Below are positions 28,621-35,587 of a stretch of DNA of 35,587 bases, piece by piece (positions within the stretch are counted from its first letter, which is position 1; the number at the start of each line of letters is the position of its first letter). The notes under the pieces are model-generated. The model was given only the letters and a program-made list of their open reading frames with translations. It ran no database searches and was not told the origin of the DNA. The position numbers and the translations under genes were made by a program. The stretch is from Clostridia bacterium (lineage in GTDB: Bacteria > Bacillota_A > Clostridia > Christensenellales > Aristaeellaceae), in the NCBI GenBank assembly GCA_017412025.1, contig JAFQOY010000136.1, forward strand, positions 1 to 35,587, written 5' to 3'.

Positions 28621-30618
28621 TCAGTAATTCGTGCCGTACAGGGAGTTCTGCGTATCCCTGCCTGCGATGCCGTCCACAGAGAGACCGTGGTCGCGCTGAT
28701 AGGCGCGCACAGCGTCATACGTCCACTGGCCGTAGATACCGTCCGCCGTGCGGACAATGCTCTTGTATCCGGCGCTGATGAGCGCATTCTGCAGCCGCTT
28801 GACGTCGCTGCCCTTGCATCCCCAGTACAGCAGGCGATAGCTGCCCGGATCGGAGGGAGAAGGAACGCCCGCCGGCTGGGCATTGGCGGAATAGAGCACC
28901 TTCTGCGTATACGGATCGGCCACGCCGGTTCTTTCAAGGCCGTTGCGCTGCTGGAAATTGCGCACAGCGCGGTATGTGCCGCTGCCGAAATAGCCGTCGA
29001 TGGAGCCGGAATAGTAGCCAAGCGCCTTGAGCCTGCGCTGCAGCGGAACGACCGCGCTCTGGTATCTGCTCGAGCGCCTCAGGGTCGTATACTCGCCCGT
29101 GCTGCCGCCGTATGCCGGCAGCGCCGCAGACGAGTGCAGCAGGCGCTGCGTGGCGTCGTCCGCCTTGCCTGTGACGGTCAGGCCGTTGACACGCTGGAAA
29201 TCGCGCACGGCGCGCTGCGTGCCGCTGCCAAATATGCCGTCCACCTTGATCGTGTAGTATCCCAGCTCCTTGAGGCGCCGCTGCAGGGCGTAGATCAGCG
29301 GATGATCGCGGTCGCCGCGCACAAACGTGGGATAGCGCCGCTCGTCATAGCGGATGGCGCTGACGGAGAAGAGCTTGCCCTGCGTGCCCTGTCCGGCTTC
29401 GCCGGTGACGCTCAGGCCGTTGATCTCCTGGAACAGCCTGACGGCCTGCTCCACCGTGCTGTCAAAGTTCGTCGTCGGCTTCACCGGGTAGCCCAGCTCA
29501 TGCAGGCGCGTCGTCAGGATGCGCACGGCCTCGCCCCTGGATCCCCTTTTCAGCCTGCCCAGATAGGAAGAGGCGCTTACAGTGACAACCGTGTCATAGT
29601 GCTGCTCATTGTTTTCGCCGTAGAATACCCGGAATGTGATCTTCGTTCCCTCGGGATAGGTATGCGGCAGGGAGAACTGCACAAGACCCTGGCTGTCAGC
29701 GGAAAGCTTCTGCCTGTAATCGCCCGCGAAGAGCTCCACAAGCACGCCCGCGCCGGTTCTGGCGGCGACGGTCATGCTCGCCGCATGGATCGCGTCGATG
29801 GTGATCTCCGGCCTGACTGCCGGCGCGGTGACGACAAAGTTTCCCTCGAAGCTGACCGCGCTTGACGGGTCGCCGCTGTAGCTGACCGTCACGCGGGTAT
29901 AGACGCCGGCCGCACAGCTGACTGCGGCGCTGAATCTGCCGCTTTGATCCGCCATCGCGTATACCGTCGCCGCAGCGGCCGGCTGCGTGGTGATCATCAC
30001 CTGCGCGCCCGGCTGTGCGCTGCCGCTGACCGTCAGCATATTCTCTCCGGCGGTCACGCCGCTGATGGCGATCTGCTGCGCCGGCGCGGCGGGCGTATCG
30101 GCGCTCACCTCCACCCTCACGCGTCCGGATTCAGGCAGGGATCCTTCCCCGTAGAAATAGAACCGGATCATGTATCTGCCGGGGCGAAGGCCGCCAAAGG
30201 AAAAACTGTCGCCGCTGCTTCCCAGGATCGCCTCGTCCATATAGGCGTCGTTTGCGTCGTAGAGCTTGGCGACCAGCCGTTTGCTGCCGGAAAACTTTGC
30301 GCTGCCGAAGATGGCGCCGTCGGCGGCGTCATCCGAGCTCGCGTTCCGGGTGGATACATCCGCGCCTTCAAACACATTGCTCTCCTGCACAGGCTCGTTT
30401 TCGCCGCCAATCGGATTGTCCTCCGGAAGATCTCCCTCTCCCGGCAGATCTCCCTCTCCCGGCAGATCCCCCAGCCCCGGCAGCGCCTCGCCGGGAGTCG
30501 TTTCCCTGTATGGATATTTGTAATTCCGCTCCGTCTGCGCAGACGCCGGCGCGCATGCAGCCGCCATCACCAGCAGCAGCATGGCGATTATCCTTCGTTT
30601 CATTGCGTTCATGTTCAT
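28621..30618 (-). CDS. Exported protein with four peptidoglycan-binding repeats
   Basis: The product is about 665 residues. Signal peptide MKRRIIAMLLLVMAAACAPASA is followed by a Pro/Gly/Glu linker with GDLPGE tandem repeats. Residues about 90-355 form three or more beta-sandwich (Ig/Big-like) modules without recognised catalytic residues. Four PG_binding_1 domains follow, each with L..RL..LGY....DG.FG..T..AV..FQ..NGL..TG.A pattern (for example LQRRLKELGYYTIKVDGIFG). There is no visible hydrolase domain, so it may anchor in the wall or act as a spore or surface adaptor. ATG at 30618 follows GGAGGG. Confidence 0.85.
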   Translation of the reverse strand: MNMNAMKRRIIAMLLLVMAAACAPASAQTERNYKYPYRETTPGEALPGLGDLPGEGDLPGEGDLPEDNPIGGENEPVQESNVFEGADVSTRNASSDDAADGAIFGSAKFSGSKRLVAKLYDANDAYMDEAILGSSGDSFSFGGLRPGRYMIRFYFYGEGSLPESGRVRVEVSADTPAAPAQQIAISGVTAGENMLTVSGSAQPGAQVMITTQPAAAATVYAMADQSGRFSAAVSCAAGVYTRVTVSYSGDPSSAVSFEGNFVVTAPAVRPEITIDAIHAASMTVAARTGAGVLVELFAGDYRQKLSADSQGLVQFSLPHTYPEGTKITFRVFYGENNEQHYDTVVTVSASSYLGRLKRGSRGEAVRILTTRLHELGYPVKPTTNFDSTVEQAVRLFQEINGLSVTGEAGQGTQGKLFSVSAIRYDERRYPTFVRGDRDHPLIYALQRRLKELGYYTIKVDGIFGSGTQRAVRDFQRVNGLTVTGKADDATQRLLHSSAALPAYGGSTGEYTTLRRSSRYQSAVVPLQRRLKALGYYSGSIDGYFGSGTYRAVRNFQQRNGLERTGVADPYTQKVLYSANAQPAGVPSPSDPGSYRLLYWGCKGSDVKRLQNALISAGYKSIVRTADGIYGQWTYDAVRAYQRDHGLSVDGIAGRDTQNSLYGTNY
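30427..30480 (-). repeat. 18-bp tandem repeats coding GDLPGE
   Basis: About three copies of an 18-base unit (GATCTCCCTCTCCCGGCA on the plus strand), the last diverged, encode the Gly-Asp-Leu-Pro-Gly-Glu linker. Copy number may vary between strains by slippage. Confidence 0.75.
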
Positions 30619-30776
30619 GCTCTTCCCTCCATGAATACCGTTCATCGCGGGCTTTGTTTCATCTTATCATGACGAAGCAAATTATGCAACCGCTCCCGGC
30701 CACAGCACCTTCTGTATATCAGACGAAACCGCATCCGGCTTTCTTCCCCTGTCGCCTGCTTCCGCAAATATTCTTA

Positions 30777-30805
30777 TTGATTTTCAGGTGTTTGCCATGT
30801 ATGAT
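30777..30805 (+). promoter_or_regulatory. Promoter of the alcohol dehydrogenase gene
   Basis: TTGATT (30777-30782), 17-base spacer and TATGAT (30800-30805). The leader to the ATG at 30898 is about 85 bases, with AAGGAGG before the start. The rest of the 280-base gap (30619-30897) shows no gene. Confidence 0.65.
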
Positions 30806-30897
30806 AGACGTAGCGGCATACGGAAACATTTCATCTGCTTCCAGATATTGCCATCTCTGATCATTCCTGATAAACGCTCAACAAGGAGGAATATCCT

Positions 30898-32067
30898 ATG
30901 CTGAATTTTGAATTCTGTTCCCCGACCAAGTTCGTCTTTGGACGCGACGCGCAGAGCAAGGTCGGCGCTCTGGTCAAGGAGTTCGGCGGCAGCCGCGCGC
31001 TGATCGTCTACGGCGGCGGCAGCGTCGTGCGCAGCGGCCTGCTCGCGCAGGTGATCGCGTCGCTTGACGCGGCCGGCATTGCGCATATGGAGCTGGGCGG
31101 CGTCAAGCCCAATCCGCGCGATGATCTCGTTTACGAGGGCATCCGCCTCTGCCGTGAAAACAACCTTGACTTCCTGCTGCCCGTCGGCGGCGGCTCCGCC
31201 ATCGACACCGCCAAGGCCATCGCCGACGGCGTGCCGTATGACGGCGATTTCTGGGATTTCTACTGCGGCAAGGCCAAGCCCGTCACCGCTCTGCCTCACG
31301 GCTGCGTGCTGACCATTCCTGCTGCCGGCAGCGAGGGCAGCAATTCCTCCGTCATCACGAAGATCGACGGCGGCCTCAAGCGCGGTCTGTCCACTGAATT
31401 CCATCGTCCGCGCTTTGCGGTGATGAATCCGGAGCTGACGTTCACCCTGCCGCGCTATCAGCTCGCCTGCGGCGTCACCGACATGATGGCACACATCATG
31501 GAGCGCTACTTCACCAACACGAAGGACGTCGTCCTGACCGACCGCCTCGCCGAGGCGCTGCTCGTCTCCATCCGCGAGGCCGCGCCCGTCGCCATGGCGG
31601 ATGATCATGATTACGAGTCCCACGCGACGCTGATGTGGGCGGGCATGCTCGCGCACAACAACTCCGTGGGCATCGGCCGCGAGCAGGACTGGGCCAGCCA
31701 CCAGATCGGCCACGAGATCTCCGCGAAATACGACACCGCGCACGGCGCAAGCCTCGCCGTCGTCTTCCCGGCGTGGATGAAGTATGTCTTCAGGCACGAC
31801 GTCAAGCGCTTTGTGCAGTTCGCCACCCGCGTGTGGGGCATCTGCCCGCAGGGCAAGACGGACGAGCAGATCGCGCTCGAGGGCATCGAGACCATGCAGG
31901 CGTTCTTCGTCTCCCTCGGCATGCCCGCAACGCTTCAGGCCGCCGGCGGCAGGGCGGAGGATATTCCCGCGCTGGCTGCCAACGTCGTCAACGGCAAGAC
32001 CGGCCACTTCGTCGAGCTGCTCCCGCCGCAGATTGAAGAGGTTCTGCGCATCGCCGCTGAAAAGTAA
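30898..32067 (+). CDS. Iron-containing alcohol dehydrogenase (butanol dehydrogenase type)
   Basis: The product is 389 residues, full length for the family. Cofactor binding is by YGGGSV (38-43) and LLPVGGGSAIDTAKAIA (about 93-108). Metal ligands are D195 and H199 (GVTDMMAHIMERYF), H268 (DWASHQIGHE) and H282 (DTAHGASLAVVFPAWMKY). The sequence FEFCSPTKFVFGRDA at the start and the final block resemble the NAD(P)H-dependent BDH/YqhD subgroup that reduces aldehydes to alcohols, in line with fermentative metabolism. Exact substrate cannot be read. Confidence 0.92.
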   Translation: MLNFEFCSPTKFVFGRDAQSKVGALVKEFGGSRALIVYGGGSVVRSGLLAQVIASLDAAGIAHMELGGVKPNPRDDLVYEGIRLCRENNLDFLLPVGGGSAIDTAKAIADGVPYDGDFWDFYCGKAKPVTALPHGCVLTIPAAGSEGSNSSVITKIDGGLKRGLSTEFHRPRFAVMNPELTFTLPRYQLACGVTDMMAHIMERYFTNTKDVVLTDRLAEALLVSIREAAPVAMADDHDYESHATLMWAGMLAHNNSVGIGREQDWASHQIGHEISAKYDTAHGASLAVVFPAWMKYVFRHDVKRFVQFATRVWGICPQGKTDEQIALEGIETMQAFFVSLGMPATLQAAGGRAEDIPALAANVVNGKTGHFVELLPPQIEEVLRIAAEK

Positions 32068-32086
32068 AAAAACAATCACTGCGATT

Positions 32087-32117
32087 CAAGGGGCGGAGAT
32101 GATCCGCCCCTTGCTTT
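32087..32117 (+). terminator. Hairpin after the alcohol dehydrogenase
   Basis: CAAGGGGCGGA (32087-32097), loop GATGA and TCCGCCCCTTG (32103-32113) form an 11-bp stem followed by CTTTG. It lies just before the next ribosome binding site and may attenuate readthrough. Confidence 0.6.
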
Positions 32118-32133
32118 GAAGGAGGCCTTTCCC

Positions 32134-32799
32134 TTGCCCGAGACCTTCCGCGCCATCGGCGCGACGACATTCCTCTCCCCCGTTCCCGCGGTCATGCTCT
32201 CCTGCCGCGGCACGCAGCCCGGCTTTGACCGAAACAACCTGATCACCGTCGCCTGGGCCGGCGTGGTCAATACCGTTCCGCCGATGATCTCCGTCTCCAT
32301 CCGCCCGCAGCGCCACTCCTATAGCCAGATCATGCAGTCCGGCACATTCTGCCTGAACCTGATCGATCAGAAGCTGTGCAGGGCCGCCGATTACTGCGGC
32401 GTAAAGAGCGGACGCGACGTGGATAAATTCCGGGAGACGGGTCTGCATGCGCGCGAGGTGGAGGGCTTCCCGGCGCCCGCGCTTGAGGAAGCGCCCGCAT
32501 TCCTCTGCTGCCGCGTCGCCCAGCGCATTCCGCTCGGCTCGCACGATCTGTTTCTCTGCCATGTCGAAGAAGTATATGTCAGGGATCATCTCTTCGATGC
32601 GGACGGCAGCCTGCACATGGGCCGCGCGGGGCTTGTCGCCTATGCGCACGGGGAATACTTCCCCCTCAAATCCCGCCCGGAAGGCTTCTTCGGCTATTCC
32701 ATTGCGCGGGAAGAGGTGCTGCGCCGCAGGCTCGGCAGAACAGAATCCCCGAAAAACGGCAAAAAGACAGCGCATTCCAAAGGAGGCCGCCGAAAATGA
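32134..32799 (+). CDS. Flavin-reductase-like (FMN-binding split barrel) protein
   Basis: The product is about 221 residues. The split-barrel pattern is SPVPAVMLSCRG, then NNLITVAWAGVVNTVPPMISVSIRPQRHSYSQI, FCLNLIDQKLCRAADYCG and the SGRDVDKF motif. Family members bind FMN and reduce flavin or transfer electrons. A basic C-terminal tail (RRRLGRTESPKNGKK) is unusual and overlaps the next start by 4 bases (ATGA), with the next ribosome site inside it. Start is TTG at 32134, eight bases after AAGGAGG. Confidence 0.83.
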   Translation: MPETFRAIGATTFLSPVPAVMLSCRGTQPGFDRNNLITVAWAGVVNTVPPMISVSIRPQRHSYSQIMQSGTFCLNLIDQKLCRAADYCGVKSGRDVDKFRETGLHAREVEGFPAPALEEAPAFLCCRVAQRIPLGSHDLFLCHVEEVYVRDHLFDADGSLHMGRAGLVAYAHGEYFPLKSRPEGFFGYSIAREEVLRRRLGRTESPKNGKKTAHSKGGRRK

Positions 32800-34073
32800 A
32801 CAAAAAGCCATTCCGCTCTGCGGCGTGCGTCGCCGCCTCCGTGCTGCTGTGCATCCTGTGCAGCTGCATCGCGCCGCTGATTGACACGCCTGCCATGCGC
32901 GCAAACGCAGCGCAGGGCGTCACCATGCTGCGCGACCAGTACGGCACGCCGCAGACCGTCGGCGGCTTCAAAAGCGCGCAGCTTGACAACTATACGTCCA
33001 TCCTGATCCTCAAGACCGCCGCCTACACAGGCGGAGAATCCTTCCTGCACAGGGCTTTCGGCGGCCTGCGCGCGGATCTTCCTGCCAAAGAGGGGCAGAG
33101 CGACTGGGACGCCTACGGCACCTACGGCGACGGCAGTTTGTCGCCCACGCAGGGACTGAGCTACACGCGCTACTGGCACGGCTATACGCTGCCCCTGCGC
33201 CTGCTGCTGTGCGTGCTCAACGCAGCCAACATCCAGATGCTGCTCTACTTCGTGCAGACCGCGCTGATGGCATATGTCCTCGTTTTGATGCTGCGCCGCG
33301 GGCTTGGCGCGACGGTTCCGGCCTTTTTCACCGCCTATTTCCTGATGATGCCCTTTGTCATGGGCGTCTGCCTGCAGTACATGACGGTCTCCCTGCCGAT
33401 GCTGCTCGCCTGCATCGCCGTGCTGCGCTTTGACGATCGCATAGAAGCCGCCGTCGGCATGCCCGCGTTCTTCGCCGTTGTCGGCGTCCTCACCAATTAT
33501 CTGGATCTGCTCACCTTCCCGCTCGCCGCGCTCGGCTTCCCGCTGGTGCTGCTGCTTCTTCTGCATCTGAAAGACGAAGACAGCTTCCTCCATCTTTTTG
33601 CCCTCTCCGTCGCATGCTGCGCCGCATGGGGGCTGGGCTATGGCGGCATGTGGGCGCTCAAGTGGGTGATCACCGGCGCATGCTTTGGCTGGGATCGACT
33701 CTACGCCATTTTCGCGCAGATCTTCCTGCGCGTATCCACGGAAGCAAACGGACAGTCCTTCTCGCGCCTGCATGCGCTGGCGCTGAACCTTGACGTGATC
33801 CTCAGCAAGTCGTCCTACCTGCTGATTCTCAGCATGACCGGCGCCGCGTCGCTCTTACCCGCTGCCAGGCGCCTCCTGTGCGAAAAAAAGATGGGAATCG
33901 ACGTACGCGCGCTCGTTCTGCTTGTGCCGCTTGCGCTTGCGCCGGCGTGGTATATCGTCATGGCCAATCACTCCGTGGATCACACCTATTATACCTACCG
34001 CAATCTGGCTGCCGGCGTGTTTGCGCTGTTTGCTCTGCTTGCCTGTCTGTTTGAGCAGAGGAAAAAGGCCTGA
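32796..34073 (+). CDS. Polytopic membrane protein, unknown
   Basis: The product is 425 residues. An N-terminal hydrophobic segment (SAACVAASVLLCILCSCIAPLI) is followed by an extracytoplasmic loop of about 100 residues (DQYGTPQTVGGFKSAQLDNYTSILILKTAAYTG). About eight further membrane segments and a short basic tail follow. The architecture is like GT-C-type transferases or other surface polymer proteins, but no family motif was recognised. It is translationally coupled to the flavin-reductase-like gene. Confidence 0.7.
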   Translation: MNKKPFRSAACVAASVLLCILCSCIAPLIDTPAMRANAAQGVTMLRDQYGTPQTVGGFKSAQLDNYTSILILKTAAYTGGESFLHRAFGGLRADLPAKEGQSDWDAYGTYGDGSLSPTQGLSYTRYWHGYTLPLRLLLCVLNAANIQMLLYFVQTALMAYVLVLMLRRGLGATVPAFFTAYFLMMPFVMGVCLQYMTVSLPMLLACIAVLRFDDRIEAAVGMPAFFAVVGVLTNYLDLLTFPLAALGFPLVLLLLLHLKDEDSFLHLFALSVACCAAWGLGYGGMWALKWVITGACFGWDRLYAIFAQIFLRVSTEANGQSFSRLHALALNLDVILSKSSYLLILSMTGAASLLPAARRLLCEKKMGIDVRALVLLVPLALAPAWYIVMANHSVDHTYYTYRNLAAGVFALFALLACLFEQRKKA

Positions 34074-34102
34074 AGCGGCAGGCGTCCATCGCCGGATCCT
34101 CT

Positions 34103-34135
34103 CCCGCCTTCCTCAAAAGAGGCGGGTTTCTTTTT
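34103..34135 (+). terminator. Terminator of the membrane protein gene
   Basis: CCCGCCT (34103-34109) pairs with AGGCGGG (34120-34126), followed by TTTCTTTTT. Confidence 0.8.
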
Positions 34136-34193
34136 CCGGCATTGCATCGGCGCTTTCCGTGCATTATACTGTATACAAAGGAGTGATTCCGTC

Positions 34194-35111
34194 ATGAAAA
34201 GACTGCTGAGCTGCCACGCTTCCGACTTTGCAGCCATGGACAAGAAAGCCCTTCTCCATGCCATCGCCGCCTCCGAGGGGCGCACCATCGCATGCGAGAC
34301 CATCGGCGTGATTCAGCCGATGCTGGGCGATCTCACCAACGCCGAATTTGTCTGCGCAATGGGCGCAGACATGCTGCTGCTCAATATGTTTGACGTAGAG
34401 AAGCCCGTCATCCGCGCGCTGCCCGAATGCGCGCCGGAGAATACCATCCGCATGCTGAAAAAGCTGACCGGCAGACCCGTGGGCGTCAACCTGGAACCCG
34501 TATCCGGAGACCCGACGGACGACAGCGGCATGTGGGCGATGACCGGCGGACGCAAGGCCACGCTTGAAAACGCGCGAAAAGCCGCGGACATGGGCGTTGA
34601 TATGATCGTGCTGACCGGCAATCCCGGCATGGGCGTATCCAATGCGGCCATTGCCGATACGCTGCGCCTGTACAAAAAGGAGCTTGGCAGCCGGCTGATC
34701 CTCTGCGCCGGCAAGATGCATGCTTCCGGCGTGCTCAGCGAGGGCGCGCGCGCCATCCTGACGCGAGAGGACGTAACCGCGTTTGCCGAAGCAGGCGCGG
34801 ACGTCATCCTCATGCCTGCGCCCGGCACCGTGCCCGGCATGACGCTTGAGCTGGTCAGCGACCTGATCGCCTGCGCGCACGGCCTTGGCTGCCTTGCGCT
34901 CACAGCCATCGGCACCTCGCAGGAGGGCGCGGATACGGATACCATCCGGCGCATTGCGCTGATGGCCAAAATGGCCGGAACGGATATCCATCACCTCGGC
35001 GATACGGGCTACGGCGGCATGGCGCTGCCGGAAAACATCATGGCCTATTCCATCGCCGTGCGCGGCGTCAGGCACACCTATCACCGGATGGCGGATTCCA
35101 TCAACCGGTAA
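34194..35111 (+). CDS. TIM-barrel-like protein (DUF7916 type), unknown reaction
   Basis: The product is 305 residues. Regular beta-strand and helix alternation suggests a TIM barrel: IACETIGVIQP, ADMLLLNMFD, GRPVGVNLEP, GVDMIVLTGNPGMGVSN, SRLILCAGKMHASG, GADVILMPAPGTVPGM and LGCLALTAIGTSQEGADTDTIRRIALMAKMAGTDIHHLGDTGYGGMALPENI. Conserved Glu/Asp/His at strand ends suggest an enzyme, perhaps related to phosphoenolpyruvate mutase or phosphotransferase barrels. Substrate is unknown. AAAGGAGTGA precedes the ATG; a TATACT -10 is near 34166. Confidence 0.7.
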   Translation: MKRLLSCHASDFAAMDKKALLHAIAASEGRTIACETIGVIQPMLGDLTNAEFVCAMGADMLLLNMFDVEKPVIRALPECAPENTIRMLKKLTGRPVGVNLEPVSGDPTDDSGMWAMTGGRKATLENARKAADMGVDMIVLTGNPGMGVSNAAIADTLRLYKKELGSRLILCAGKMHASGVLSEGARAILTREDVTAFAEAGADVILMPAPGTVPGMTLELVSDLIACAHGLGCLALTAIGTSQEGADTDTIRRIALMAKMAGTDIHHLGDTGYGGMALPENIMAYSIAVRGVRHTYHRMADSINR

Positions 35112-35263
35112 ATCCAATGCACTGCGGTGACATTTGAGGATGTGCATTGTATGGTTGAAACAATATCCATTGATTCTGCCCCGCCCGTATGATACAGTAT
35201 GATTGCGCAAAGCGATATCCCCCGACGGCCGGACAGGCCGGCCACACAGAAAGGAACTGTATC

Positions 35264-35374
35264 ATGACCGAAAAAATCAAATGGATGCTCATTGACCTGC
35301 TGATCCGCCATCGCGTGCTCGCTCCGTGCTATGTGCGCAGTGATCGCAGATACAGCCGCCGATACATGCGATAA
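35264..35374 (+). CDS. Tiny basic protein, unknown
   Basis: ATG at 35264 follows AAAGGAACTG. The 36 codons read MTEKIKWMLIDLLIRHRVLA then PCYVRSDRRYSRRYMR. It is one amphipathic helix plus an Arg/Tyr-rich tail. The possible promoter TTGATT and TACAGT (35170-35200 region), the ribosome site and a following strong hairpin support a real small gene. No family was recognised. Confidence 0.45.
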   Translation: MTEKIKWMLIDLLIRHRVLAPCYVRSDRRYSRRYMR

Positions 35375-35402
35375 ACGCCTGAACAACAGGAAAAAATAGC
35401 TC

Positions 35403-35430
35403 AGCGCCCGGGCCGTCTGGCCCGGGCGCT
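35403..35430 (+). terminator. Strong GC hairpin after the tiny ORF
   Basis: AGCGCCCGGGCC (35403-35414), loop GTCT and GGCCCGGGCGCT (35419-35430) form a perfect 12-bp stem. There is no T-run, so it may be a processing or repeat element rather than a classical terminator. Confidence 0.55.
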
Positions 35431-35469
35431 CAGATTATCAATAAAGTCTGTTTTAAACTTTGGGGATGC

Positions 35470-35580
35470 ATGAAGGGGCTGCAGCCCCTTCATATGAAAT
35501 CCGCAGCAGCGACATGCGCGGTGCGAGAAGCGGCTGCAAGCCGCTTCCTATATCATTTTCTGGCCGTACGCGCAGCGTAC
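35470..35580. repeat. Three short palindromes at the window end
   Basis: First is a perfect 24-bp palindrome at 35470-35493 (arm ATGAAGGGGCTG). Second is GAAGCGGCT-GCA-AGCCGCTTC at 35527-35547. Third is GTACGC-GCA-GCGTAC at 35566-35580. The first two share GAAG(G/C)GGCTGCA and are followed by similar ATATGA and ATATCA bases. They look like REP-type intergenic palindromes. Confidence 0.5.
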
Positions 35581-35587
35581 AAGAAAA

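Noticed and set aside
30784..32079. Minus-strand frame opposite the alcohol dehydrogenase
   Set aside because: Antisense of a complete enzyme with all metal ligands; composition typical of a shadow.

Overview
The window reads as chromosome of a GC-rich Clostridia-type Firmicute. The support is AGGAGG-type ribosome binding sites, frequent TTG/GTG starts, and genes for HtpG, ParA/ParB, VanZ, TldD/PmbA and a butanol-type iron alcohol dehydrogenase. Assignment below class is not possible from the sequence alone.

Layout. 1-738 is the 3' end of htpG. 830-917 is tRNA-Ser(CGA). An integrated element of about 12.0 kb occupies 895-12932, bounded by a 23-bp direct repeat of the tRNA 3' end. Its left arm carries a CI-like repressor and a tyrosine integrase on the minus strand. 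A long plus-strand block follows: Cro-like HTH, excisionase-like protein, replication initiator with iteron-like repeats, DnaB-type helicase, small proteins, tail tape measure protein, Cys-rich protein, small and large terminase, zinc-ribbon protein, coiled-coil protein and sigma factor. A minus-strand mini-operon of three small genes and a ribbon-helix-helix regulator with three palindromic operators close the right arm. The element has terminase and a tape measure protein but no recognisable portal, capsid, connector, baseplate or lysis gene, and the tape measure gene lies upstream of the terminases. This looks more like a phage satellite than a simply deleted prophage, and it is the most interesting object here.

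12932-13100 holds the restored tRNA terminator and a third partial copy of the tRNA 3' end, with a folded palindromic segment of about 90 nt between them. 13100-18540 is a more AT-rich island carrying a type IIS restriction-modification system of the Alw26I/Eco31I/Esp3I type. It has an HTH protein, a 940-residue fusion of an adenine methyltransferase with a circularly permuted cytosine-C5 methyltransferase, a convergent HNH endonuclease and a small Xre-type controller.

18650-35587 is GC-rich core genome. In order: VOC-fold protein, small conserved protein, ParB, ParA and a conserved protein (minus strand); TldD-PmbA (plus); VanZ-like protein (minus); exported M23-like protein and a membrane protein (plus); metallo-beta-lactamase-fold exported protein and a four-repeat peptidoglycan-binding exported protein (minus); then iron alcohol dehydrogenase, flavin-reductase-like protein, polytopic membrane protein, a TIM-barrel-like protein and a tiny basic ORF (plus). 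The last 120 bases hold three short palindromes.

All calls come from reading sequence and translations. No database search was run, so family names are recognition from motifs.
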